DNA of 19,195 nt, from positions 87,112 through 106,306 of the forward strand of contig DBWM01000047.1 of NCBI GenBank assembly GCA_002309015.1. Reading direction: 5' to 3'. The notes beneath the pieces were generated by a model. It made no database searches and was not told the origin of the DNA. It was given only the letters and a program-made list of their open reading frames with translations. The DNA is from Myxococcales bacterium UBA1238 (lineage in GTDB: Bacteria > Myxococcota_A > Bradymonadia > UBA7976 > UBA1532). The stretch's first letter is position 1; each line of letters starts with the position of its first letter. The position numbers and the translations under genes were made by a program. Of this stretch, positions 12,640 to 19,195 are shown one piece after another.

Positions 12640-13947
12640 ATGCAGTTTACATTCAAACGGTGGCCCGAGATCCTGGGGCTGACCTTGCTGACTTCTTCGG
12701 TGCTGGGCAGTTACGAAGTCGCGCGACCTGCAGCGGAGTCGCTGTTCTTACAGGCGTATGGCAAGGACGCGCTCCCCATGGCGTGGCTCGGTGTGGCCTT
12801 AACGGCTGGCGGTGTCGTCTTTCTTTATAATCGCTACGCGGCCCGTATGCGGTTGCTGAGGCTGTTTGCGGTCTGTATTGCGGTCACCATGGGGCTGCTT
12901 TGCGCGCTGCAGTTCGCCTTGCGGTCAGGGATCCCTTTTGCTCCCTTTGCCCTCTACCTCTGGAAGGATGTCTACATCGTCTTGTTGGTCGAGATCTTCT
13001 GGAGCTTTGCCAACATGATCTATCCTTTAAAGGATGCGCGCTGGCTTTACGGGCTGTTTTGTGCCTCGGGCTCTGTGGGATCGGGGCTCTCTACGCGGGG
13101 ATTGAGGTGGTTTGTCAGCACGTACAGCACGCCCACCTACGACGCGACGACGGACGGCCTCTGGCTCGTGTTGCCGCTGCTTTCCTTAAGCCTGCTGTCG
13201 CTTCTTCTCCTTGCAAAGAGCGATGCCGCCCGCAGAGCAAACGAGATGCTTCATCTCTCGATGGCGCCCAAGCCTCAGCCTGCAGAAAACGATTGCGACC
13301 CGCCAGAGCCTAAGCCTTCAACCCCAGAAGCGAAGGCCGATCGAACCGGGTTAAGGGCGCTCCTTCACAGTCCCTACCTGATGTGGATCGTGGGGATGGT
13401 GCTCGCCATGCAACTCTTATCGAGTCTGGTGGACTACCGTTTTAATGATCTGGTCTCTGCCCAGTACGAGGGGGCGGCGCGAACGGCAGCGATCTCTTCG
13501 GTCTACGAGTGGATCTCGTACGGCGCTCTTGCGATGCAATTGCTGAGCGGCCTCCTGTTGAAGGTTCTCGGACTCACTTCCTGTCTGCTCTCGCTTCCTC
13601 TGGTGGCGATCGGGGGCGCCGTTGCCATGGCGATCTGGCCGATCTTTATGGTGGGGGCGGTCTCAAAGGCGGTAGGGAAGATTCTCGATTATTCGCTGGC
13701 GCGCTCCACCAAGGAGATCCTGTATTTGCCGCTCTCCTACGAAGAGAAGACGCAGGGAAAGGCGCTCTGTGACATGCTGGGCTACAGACTCGCCAAGGGG
13801 TTGACCGCTTTAGTACTGCAGGCCCTCATCTGGGCAGGATTTGCAGGATATTCGATGTGGATCGCCGCATGCTGCGGAGTGGGCTGGCTCTTCTGCGCCA
13901 TCGTATGCGATCGCCGCTACCGCGTAAGGGTGGGGAGCAAAACCTGA
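12640..13947 (+). CDS. NTT-type nucleotide transporter (ATP/ADP translocase-like)
   Basis: The 435-residue protein has about 12 hydrophobic segments in two halves, joined by a polar Pro/Glu-rich loop at about residues 208-235. The N-terminal part (VLGSYEVARPAAESLFLQAYGKDALPMAW) matches the Npt1/Npt2 (NTT) nucleotide-transporter family, as do KSVxKxxDYSL-like segments near the C-terminus (KAVGKILDYSLARSTKEILY, PLSYEEKTQGKA). Known NTT proteins exchange ATP for ADP or import nucleotides in intracellular bacteria; more distant members occur in free-living bacteria with unknown substrates. No Shine-Dalgarno precedes the ATG, which suggests coupling to the nfu-like gene. Substrate assignment is not possible from the sequence. 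Confidence 0.8.
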   Translation: MQFTFKRWPEILGLTLLTSSVLGSYEVARPAAESLFLQAYGKDALPMAWLGVALTAGGVVFLYNRYAARMRLLRLFAVCIAVTMGLLCALQFALRSGIPFAPFALYLWKDVYIVLLVEIFWSFANMIYPLKDARWLYGLFCASGSVGSGLSTRGLRWFVSTYSTPTYDATTDGLWLVLPLLSLSLLSLLLLAKSDAARRANEMLHLSMAPKPQPAENDCDPPEPKPSTPEAKADRTGLRALLHSPYLMWIVGMVLAMQLLSSLVDYRFNDLVSAQYEGAARTAAISSVYEWISYGALAMQLLSGLLLKVLGLTSCLLSLPLVAIGGAVAMAIWPIFMVGAVSKAVGKILDYSLARSTKEILYLPLSYEEKTQGKALCDMLGYRLAKGLTALVLQALIWAGFAGYSMWIAACCGVGWLFCAIVCDRRYRVRVGSKT

Positions 13948-14025
13948 TAAGGTTGGAGACAGGATCCTTCTAAGGTTGGGGTGCTCAACTGCCTAAGGTT
14001 GGATGCTGAAACCCAGTGCAGGTTG
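13948..14025 (+). repeat. regularly spaced TAAGGTTGG repeats
   Basis: TAAGGTTGG occurs at 13948-13956, 13971-13979 and 13994-14002, exactly 23 bases apart, followed by a partial copy with AGGTTG at 14020-14025 (24 bases on). The DNA between the copies is not similar. GCATGCGGTT at 14069-14078 and 14120-14129 continues a related theme. They begin just inside the end of the transporter gene's stop region and lie between convergent genes. Confidence 0.6.
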
Positions 14026-14032
14026 CGATGAT

Positions 14033-14067
14033 GAGCCTTACGATGGTGGGCAGCGCATCTTAGGCTC
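14033..14067. terminator. possible bidirectional terminator hairpin
   Basis: GAGCCT (14033-14038) pairs with AGGCTC (14062-14067), and GATG (14042-14045) with CATC (14056-14059), around a 10-base loop. It lies between two convergent genes. No T tract follows on either strand, so the assignment is weak. Confidence 0.28.
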
Positions 14068-14143
14068 CGCATGCGGTTCTCTCTCTCGAGATTGTATTCT
14101 CAATGCTTTGCGGTTGATCGCATGCGGTTGGAGCGGTGAGCGC

Positions 14144-14875
14144 TTAAAAGACACCGATGAAGCCGAGCGTTGGGGCGATATAGAGGAGATGGTCGTAGTC
14201 GTTGGGATCGTCGTCGTTTAAGTAAAGGTAGGCCATGTTGAAGCTCAGGCGGATGACGTCAATTTCGATGCCGATTCCGGCCTCGAGCCAGAGGCTCGGG
14301 TGCGTGTAGTCAAAATGGTAGGCTACGCTGGGTCCTGCGAAGGCGAAGAGGCGAAAATCGCCGTCCATAAGGGAGGTGGGCAGGACGCCTTCGACTCTGA
14401 CACCCGTGATCCCCAGGTTTCGATCGGCGCCGAGGGCCTCGTCTTTGGCCGCGTTGATGGGTTTTAAGGCCTTGAAGTCGTAGCCTTCGCGCTCTTCGCG
14501 GGTTGTGTCGTTCCAGTTATCGATGGGATTGTGGTCGTTTGAGGGTTCAGGATCGGGATCCGACTCCAATCTCGTCTGTATCAGGATCTTTTGCTCCGCA
14601 TAGAGACGCAGATTCTTCCATTGTGCCCCTGCTGAGATCGAAATCGGAATCCCCCGGTAATTCGCCAAATCCCCCCTTTGTCCGGAGCGCTCCTGTCCAC
14701 AGACCGGCATGGCCACCGATGCCTGCAATGCTAAAAGCAGCGACCAGTGGTTTTTGGGCTGTTCCTCCTGTGGAGAGGTCACCTCAGGAGGCAATTGCGA
14801 GATGTCGTAAGCCAGAACGGAAGATACGGCCAGAAGAGGGATCAGGGTTGCGACGGTGATGAAAAGCTTGCGCAT
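14144..14875 (-). CDS. predicted outer-membrane beta-barrel protein, paralogue A
   Basis: The start at 14875 is fixed by AAAGGAG six bases upstream and by the signal peptide it gives (basic start MRKLF, hydrophobic core, SSVLA before YDIS). The 243-residue product alternates polar and hydrophobic residues, is rich in aromatic residues and ends in Phe (FIGVF), the usual signature of outer-membrane barrels. It carries an acidic insertion (about 105-155, ESDPDPEPSNDHNPIDNWND) and a C-terminal YLNDDDPNDYDHLLYIAP. It is clearly related to the next gene: RGDLANYRG, GAQWKNLRLY, RNLG, VEGVLPTS and YHFDYTHPSLWLEAGIG all have counterparts there. The two lie 29 bases apart in one operon. The family is not recognised, and the role is unknown. 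Confidence 0.78.
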   Translation of the reverse strand: MRKLFITVATLIPLLAVSSVLAYDISQLPPEVTSPQEEQPKNHWSLLLALQASVAMPVCGQERSGQRGDLANYRGIPISISAGAQWKNLRLYAEQKILIQTRLESDPDPEPSNDHNPIDNWNDTTREEREGYDFKALKPINAAKDEALGADRNLGITGVRVEGVLPTSLMDGDFRLFAFAGPSVAYHFDYTHPSLWLEAGIGIEIDVIRLSFNMAYLYLNDDDPNDYDHLLYIAPTLGFIGVF

Positions 14876-14904
14876 GGGATCTCCTTTGGTTGTTGATGTA
14901 AAAC

Positions 14905-15579
14905 TCAGAAGATGAATTCGATGAACAGCGGTTGAAAGCCCCAGATCGCGTTGTAGCTGTTGGGATCTTGATCGTTGTAATGGTGATAAATGAACTCGGT
15001 ACCCAATCGGATATGGTCGATGAACTCGGCCCCGAGCCCCCATTCGAATGCAAAGCCCGGATGCGCCAGCTGATCGTAGTGATAAGCGAATCCCAGGCCC
15101 ACGAATCCAAAGAGCGTGATCTGATCGGTGATGATATGGGGCAGGAATCCTTCGGTACGGATCGTGGTTGCGCCTAAATTGCGGTTCCTTGAAACCGATA
15201 ACCGGTTGCGATCCGATGTCCTGGTGGTTTCCCTGATATCCTGAGGGGTATTCTGTGGCTCAAGACCGATCATATTCGAATTGTCATCCCTTTCTTTGAG
15301 CCGAAAATGGGTACAGATGACCTGCTGATTCAAATACATCCGCAGATTGTGATATTGCGCACCCAGAGCAAAGTTGAAATAGCCGCCTCGATAATGAGAG
15401 AGATCGCCTGCATACCCCGATCGGCGATCTCCCCACGTAGCGAGCGCCAGACCGACACCCACAGGTTTTAAAAATAAGAACCATTCCCTGTTGCTCAGCT
15501 CATCATTTTTCGGCTTCTCTGGCGGCTTAAACCCTAATAAAGGCAGGGTCAGGGCGATGGCGATGATTGCGCTGCGCAT
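14905..15579 (-). CDS. predicted outer-membrane beta-barrel protein, paralogue B
   Basis: The 224-residue product starts at an ATG with AAGGAG five bases upstream. A short signal peptide (MRSAIIAIALTLPLLG) leads to a barrel-like sequence ending in Phe (LFIEFIF). Counterparts of the neighbouring gene are evident: AGDLSHYRG, GAQYHNLRMY, RNRNLG, RTEGFLPH, YHYDQLAHPGFAFEWGLG and HHYNDQDPNSYNAIWGFQP. The variable middle insertion is basic and Asn-rich here and acidic in the paralogue, so surface loops have diverged after duplication. It is the first gene of the pair, and the palindrome cluster at 15676-15812 lies upstream. The function is unknown; no known porin or receptor family is recognised. 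Confidence 0.78.
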   Translation of the reverse strand: MRSAIIAIALTLPLLGFKPPEKPKNDELSNREWFLFLKPVGVGLALATWGDRRSGYAGDLSHYRGGYFNFALGAQYHNLRMYLNQQVICTHFRLKERDDNSNMIGLEPQNTPQDIRETTRTSDRNRLSVSRNRNLGATTIRTEGFLPHIITDQITLFGFVGLGFAYHYDQLAHPGFAFEWGLGAEFIDHIRLGTEFIYHHYNDQDPNSYNAIWGFQPLFIEFIF

Positions 15580-15675
15580 AAAAGCTCCTTGTTTGAGGCC
15601 TGATGACGCTTTTTCAGAGTCGAAGACCTGAATCCTTCAGATGATTTCAGGATCGATCTTCAAGATAAGCGCCGC

Positions 15676-15812
15676 CCATCCGATGGCTGATGGTCGTATA
15701 CTGGTTGAATGCTGAAACGCTCCGCTGAATTTGAGTGATCACCCGTCTGAATACGCGATCCATCGGATGGTTGATGGGGGTGATCACGGTTTTACAAAAA
15801 TTCATCCGATGG
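15676..15812. repeat. three copies of the palindrome CCATC-N-GATGG
   Basis: CCATCCGATGG at 15676-15686, CCATCGGATGG at 15760-15770 (the reverse complement of the first) and CATCCGATGG at 15803-15812 are near-identical 11-base palindromes within 137 bases. Such spaced palindromes suggest operator sites for a regulator of the outer-membrane gene pair. Confidence 0.6.
15735..15787. repeat. 10-base inverted repeat GTGATCACCC / GGGTGATCAC
   Basis: GTGATCACCC (15735-15744) and GGGTGATCAC (15778-15787) are perfect inverted copies 33 bases apart. Each outer part, GTGATCAC, is itself an 8-base palindrome, and one CCATC-N-GATGG copy lies centrally between them, making a nested symmetric array. Confidence 0.65.
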
Positions 15813-15864
15813 TTTTCAGGTTCACGCGCGATTTACAGCCGATCGATTCGCTGTTTGACTCTTG

Positions 15865-15883
15865 TCCGGGCAGAACACCCGGA
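15865..15883. repeat. GC-rich hairpin TCCGGG / CCCGGA
   Basis: A perfect 6-bp stem with a 7-base loop lies about 46 bases beyond the stop of the glycosyltransferase gene. On that gene's strand the T run (ATTTT) precedes rather than follows the stem, so it is not a standard terminator for it. Confidence 0.35.
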
Positions 15884-15928
15884 AAATTGCGCGCGATTCC
15901 GGCTTCGATGATGGGGTAGACGTCCGCT

Positions 15929-17410
15929 TTACCGCAGTTTCCGGTATGTCCAGTAGGCTGGACGCTTGCCGTTGTCGCTCGTCAAATCTTCAATCTTGAC
16001 CGAAATCGCCCCCGACTGGCGAACGGGACCATCGGTGATCTGAGGATGCCCCACCATCAGGTCGATGCGCTGCTTTTGGATGTAATCCCATGGGGCATGC
16101 TTGGTATGACCGGGCCTTTTCCCCTGCGGCTGAACGTTATGCGCGATCCATGCGTCGTTTAACCCCAGCTGATCGAGGGTGTAGAGTTCCGAATAATAAG
16201 GGATGATCCCCGCCGCCGACGTGGCGATGCGCGTCTTCGGATCGAAGTTCGCCTTCAGATACCGCCCGATAGCGGTGCATTGATGGTGAAACATCGAGAG
16301 CCACCCGATCGAATCGACGCCATGGCTCGATCCCACCTTGAGCGACTGCCGATCGACGCATGCATAAAGGGTGCAGAGCCCGCAGATGCAAACGATGGCG
16401 GCTGTCCGGGCAACAGCCTTCGAGAAGCGACTTAAAATGTTCTGCGCACCGAGGATCGCGATCAGCGCAAAAAACGGCAGCAAGGGCATCAAAAAGCGAT
16501 GCAACGCCATAAAATCCCCTCCCACGCGAATCACATGCCATGAGAGCCCCGCAAAAAAGAGCCCCGAGAGGGTGAGCAGGCGTCCATGTATGCGGCGAGG
16601 CACAAAAAAGGCGAGGATCGGCAGTAAACAGACCGCTTCTTCGAGCAGCCAGAAGCCAAAATAACGGAATCCCGCCTTCCAGAACCCCGAGGCGCCGGTT
16701 TTAATGTAGTAGGTGTTCGGGAAAATCCAGCCGTAATAGCGATAACGCCAGATCTGGTAAGGCAAAAAGAGTGCCGCAAAGCAGCAGCCCCAGATCCAGT
16801 CGTTCCTGGTGGGGCGATGACGTTCAACGAACAGCAGTGTCAGCAGCCGGTGAAGCCCCGCAAGCCCAAAGAACAGGAGTCCCTCGGGTCGCGTGAGCGC
16901 CGCAAGTCCAAAGAAAAGACCACTCCTTGCGCCGTGCCCCATCAGATAATGGGTGCCCGCAAAGGTTACGGTGCAGGTAAAAAGGGAAGATTCGAGCCCG
17001 CCCGTACTCCAGCAGGCAAAAGAAGGCATCAGCGCGAGCAAAACCAGGGCTGCAGTTGTGGTCCGAAGGTCGAGTTCACTCTTTCGCGCATAGTCGTAAA
17101 TCGCCCAGAGACTGCCGATCGAGCATGCGACCCCTAAGATCCGCGACCAGATTTCGATCGAAAGCCCGAGTTTCAGGATGCCCGCCATGAGGAGGGTCCA
17201 TAAGAAATTGGTGTATCCCTCCACGCGCTCGCCCAGGTTGAAGACCAGTTCCCCATGTTTGACGAGGTTTTGCGCATATCGAAAGGAGATGAAGGCGTCG
17301 TCGTTCAAAAAGTTGAAGACGAGCGCGTGGGCCACGAGCAATGCGGAGGCACAAAAAAAGGGCAAAAGGGCGCAAAGGCGCGCTCGCAAAGGGGAATATG
17401 CTTGATTCAT
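15929..17410 (-). CDS. GT-C type polytopic membrane glycosyltransferase
   Basis: The ATG at 17410 is chosen because AGGTGA lies just upstream; the frame is open for 26 more codons without a better site. The 493-residue product has about ten membrane segments in the first 370 residues and a soluble C-terminal part. The first outer loop carries LNDDAFISFRYAQNLVKHG with D37 and D38, and ERVEGYTNFLW follows at about 61-71. This Asp-Asp loop and the EGYTNFLW pattern are typical of GT-C enzymes that use polyprenyl-phosphate sugars, such as AftB-like arabinosyltransferases and GT39-type mannosyltransferases. Predicted role: transfer of a sugar to a cell-envelope glycan or protein on the outer side of the inner membrane. 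Substrate unknown. It is divergent from hflX, 60 bases away. Confidence 0.78.
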   Translation of the reverse strand: MNQAYSPLRARLCALLPFFCASALLVAHALVFNFLNDDAFISFRYAQNLVKHGELVFNLGERVEGYTNFLWTLLMAGILKLGLSIEIWSRILGVACSIGSLWAIYDYARKSELDLRTTTAALVLLALMPSFACWSTGGLESSLFTCTVTFAGTHYLMGHGARSGLFFGLAALTRPEGLLFFGLAGLHRLLTLLFVERHRPTRNDWIWGCCFAALFLPYQIWRYRYYGWIFPNTYYIKTGASGFWKAGFRYFGFWLLEEAVCLLPILAFFVPRRIHGRLLTLSGLFFAGLSWHVIRVGGDFMALHRFLMPLLPFFALIAILGAQNILSRFSKAVARTAAIVCICGLCTLYACVDRQSLKVGSSHGVDSIGWLSMFHHQCTAIGRYLKANFDPKTRIATSAAGIIPYYSELYTLDQLGLNDAWIAHNVQPQGKRPGHTKHAPWDYIQKQRIDLMVGHPQITDGPVRQSGAISVKIEDLTSDNGKRPAYWTYRKLR

Positions 17411-17470
17411 CGATTCACCTGGCGCAAAGAAGCGGCCTTTATATCGAGTTTTGAAGGATTGAGAAACACC

Positions 17471-19195
17471 GTGAAGGTTTTTGGTCATTTAGAAGGCTTA
17501 AAACCGAGCCAACGCCACCGTCTGGATCTGCTGGCTCAGCGTAAAGTGCCCCGATCGCTCATCATTTCTTCTCCGCTCGCGATCTCCATGAGCGAGCTTG
17601 CGGTCGAACTCGGGCGACAAATCGGGGTGACCCTCGATCGCAACGGGCGCATCGAGCATGTGATCGTGGGCGATGCAGAACGCTTGTGGATTCCGGAATT
17701 AGGCCGCGCGAGGGCAGGGCGTGGGCGTCTGCGCGGCATCCGGCTGGTGCACACCCATCTTGCGGACGAACCCTTAAGCGCCGAGGACATGACCGATCTG
17801 GTGAAACTGCGCCTCGATTTGATCGCGGTGATCGGCATCGGCTCCAACGGGCGGCCCACCAAACTCTCGTATTCCTACGTGGAGCCCAAAGGCCTCGGTT
17901 ATGCGGCCAAAGATCCCGTTATTACGACGATTTACGACGAGGAGTTCGACTTCTCGCATTTCATTCTGGAGCTCGAGGACGAGTTCAACCGCGCCATGGG
18001 CGGCGCCATCGACAACACAAAGCAGCAGCGGGCCATCGCGGTTCACGTCTCCGTCGACAACTCGGTGGATCCCAATGCGGCGCTGCGGGAACTTGCGGAA
18101 CTCGCGCGCACGGCGGGCATCGTGATCGTCGATGCGGTGCTGCAGCGGCGAAAGCAGTTCGATCCCAAATATGTGGTGGGCCGCGGCAAGCTCGAAGAGA
18201 TCATCGGCCTCGCCCTCGCCCTCGACTGCGAACTGATCATCTTCGATCAGGAGCTGAGCCCGAACCAGGTGCGCTCGATCTGCGAAGCGACCTCGCTCAA
18301 CGTGATCGACCGCAGCCTCCTCATCCTCGATATCTTTGCCGATCGCGCCCAGTCCCGCGAAGGCAAACTCGCCGTTGAACTCGCGCAACTCAAATACCGC
18401 CTGCCGCGCCTCGTGCACCGGCGTTCCAATTACACGCGGCAGATGGGCGATGTGGGCGGACGCGGCCCCGGCGAAACCAAGCTCGAAATCGACCGCCGCC
18501 GCGCGCGCGAACGGATTTATCAGCTCGAACAGGCGCTCTCGACCGTAGGCGTGCAAAGGCAAAACCGGCGAAACAAGCGCCAGGGCCGAAACGTGCCGGT
18601 GGTCGCCCTCGTGGGCTATACCAACGCCGGAAAAAGCACGCTGTTTAACGCACTTACCCAAAGCGACGTGCTGGTGGAAGACAAGCTTTTCGCCACCCTC
18701 GACATCACCACGCGCCGCCTCCGCTTCCCCAAGGATCGCGAGCTCGTGCTGATCGATACCGTGGGCTTCATCCGCGATCTGCCCAAAGATCTGCACGCCG
18801 CCTTTAAGGCCACCCTCGAAGAGCTCTGCGACGCCGATTTGCTCCTTCACGTGGTCGACATCGCCGATCCGCGCCGCGACGAACAAATTGCCTCGGTGGA
18901 GCGCATCTTAAACGAGCTCGATCTGGGTGATCGCCCCCGCATCCGCGTGTTCAACAAGGTGGATCTGCTCGAGCCTCAGATTGCACAAAACATTTGCGCC
19001 CTCTCCCGGGCCTTTGGCGTGGAAGCCCGCGACCGCCGTTCGATGCGCAGCCTGTTAAACGAGGTGGAACTCCGCCTGTGGCAGGTGAATCGCGCCCTCG
19101 AAGCGCAAAATGATCGCGCCCTCGAAAGCTGGGAGACGCCGGTTGTGAGTGAAAGCGACGCGCTAGCGGCGCCAGTAACTGGGCGAGAAGAGGAC
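17471..19195 (+). CDS. hflX: HflX, ribosome-splitting GTPase (C-terminal end beyond the window)
   Basis: The frame is open from a GTG at 17471 to the last base, 575 codons. The GTG gives the N-terminus KVFGHLEGLKPSQRHRL; AAGGA lies 12 bases upstream, rather far, and an in-frame TTG at 17459 is an alternative. HflX binds the 50S subunit and splits or rescues stalled ribosomes. Visible are the HflX domain (FDPKYVVGRGKLEEI, then GGRGPGET at 329-336), a coiled coil, and the G domain: GYTNAGKST (382-390), DTVGF (429-433) and NKVD (495-498). About 180 residues precede the part that corresponds to the Escherichia coli protein (426 residues), as in the long HflX form. A charged tail extends past the G domain. 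Confidence 0.95.
   Translation, partial: MKVFGHLEGLKPSQRHRLDLLAQRKVPRSLIISSPLAISMSELAVELGRQIGVTLDRNGRIEHVIVGDAERLWIPELGRARAGRGRLRGIRLVHTHLADEPLSAEDMTDLVKLRLDLIAVIGIGSNGRPTKLSYSYVEPKGLGYAAKDPVITTIYDEEFDFSHFILELEDEFNRAMGGAIDNTKQQRAIAVHVSVDNSVDPNAALRELAELARTAGIVIVDAVLQRRKQFDPKYVVGRGKLEEIIGLALALDCELIIFDQELSPNQVRSICEATSLNVIDRSLLILDIFADRAQSREGKLAVELAQLKYRLPRLVHRRSNYTRQMGDVGGRGPGETKLEIDRRRARERIYQLEQALSTVGVQRQNRRNKRQGRNVPVVALVGYTNAGKSTLFNALTQSDVLVEDKLFATLDITTRRLRFPKDRELVLIDTVGFIRDLPKDLHAAFKATLEELCDADLLLHVVDIADPRRDEQIASVERILNELDLGDRPRIRVFNKVDLLEPQIAQNICALSRAFGVEARDRRSMRSLLNEVELRLWQVNRALEAQNDRALESWETPVVSESDALAAPVTGREED

Larger units (their letters stand above)
15580..15928. other. intergenic region upstream of the outer-membrane pair, rich in palindromes
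   Basis: No gene is supported; a short frame at 15731-15919 lacks a ribosome site. The stretch must hold the promoter of the outer-membrane pair (leftward) and the 3' end of the glycosyltransferase transcript, which enters from the right. It contains three copies of a CATCCGATGG-type palindrome, a long inverted repeat (15735-15787) and a GC hairpin (15865-15883). No convincing -35/-10 pair was found. Confidence 0.55.

Noticed and set aside
13948..14130. CRISPR array reading of the TAAGGTTGG repeats
   Set aside because: The repeat core is only 9 bases and the intervals are 14 bases, far below CRISPR repeat and spacer lengths, and no cas genes are present.
15865..15883. Intrinsic terminator for the glycosyltransferase gene
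   Set aside because: On the minus strand the T run comes before the stem, not after it.
17774..18886. 370-codon open frame on the minus strand opposite hflX
   Set aside because: It is antisense to the conserved HflX and G domains, with biased shadow composition and no family resemblance.

Overview
The window looks like chromosomal DNA of an anaerobic, Gram-negative bacterium, perhaps a deltaproteobacterial or Myxococcota-like lineage. The grounds are a short AgmX/PglI C-terminal-domain protein, two predicted outer-membrane beta-barrel proteins, several predicted lipoproteins, a long-form HflX, and oxygen-independent redox genes (flavodoxin, iron-sulfur flavoprotein, nickel-pincer cofactor synthesis). 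This placement is an inference from gene content only. No rRNA, tRNA, CRISPR array or intact insertion sequence was seen.

Bases 1-3078 hold what looks like one regulon around a MerR-family regulator of the AdhR/NmlR type with a single cysteine, Cys54. To its left, a minus-strand operon encodes two small membrane proteins and a DUF362 Tat lipoprotein that runs off the edge. To its right, a plus-strand pair encodes a Sec-exported flavodoxin and a Tat-exported iron-sulfur flavoprotein. Both operons are preceded by promoters with the 19-bp spacer and dyad typical of MerR control. This is the best candidate for an undescribed system: an electrophile- or redox-sensing switch driving a cell-envelope flavin/Fe-S electron-transfer module.

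Bases 3232-6186 (minus strand) are larB-larC-larE, the three enzymes that build the nickel-pincer nucleotide cofactor; no larA lies in the window. Divergent from them is the AgmX/PglI-domain protein (6482-6862). Bases of about 6940-9000 are clearly AT-rich and carry two unfamiliar lipoprotein genes, the second with an HEXXH metalloprotease motif; this looks like acquired DNA.

Bases 9234-11168 (minus) are htpG. After it come an Rpn/PD-(D/E)XK-type nuclease gene broken by an in-frame amber codon, an Nfu-type Fe-S scaffold protein, and an NTT-type (ATP/ADP translocase-like) transporter. Bases 14144-15579 (minus) hold two tandem paralogous predicted outer-membrane proteins of unknown family, with clusters of palindromes upstream. 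A GT-C type membrane glycosyltransferase (15929-17410, minus) and the ribosome-associated GTPase HflX (17471 to the right edge, plus) close the window.
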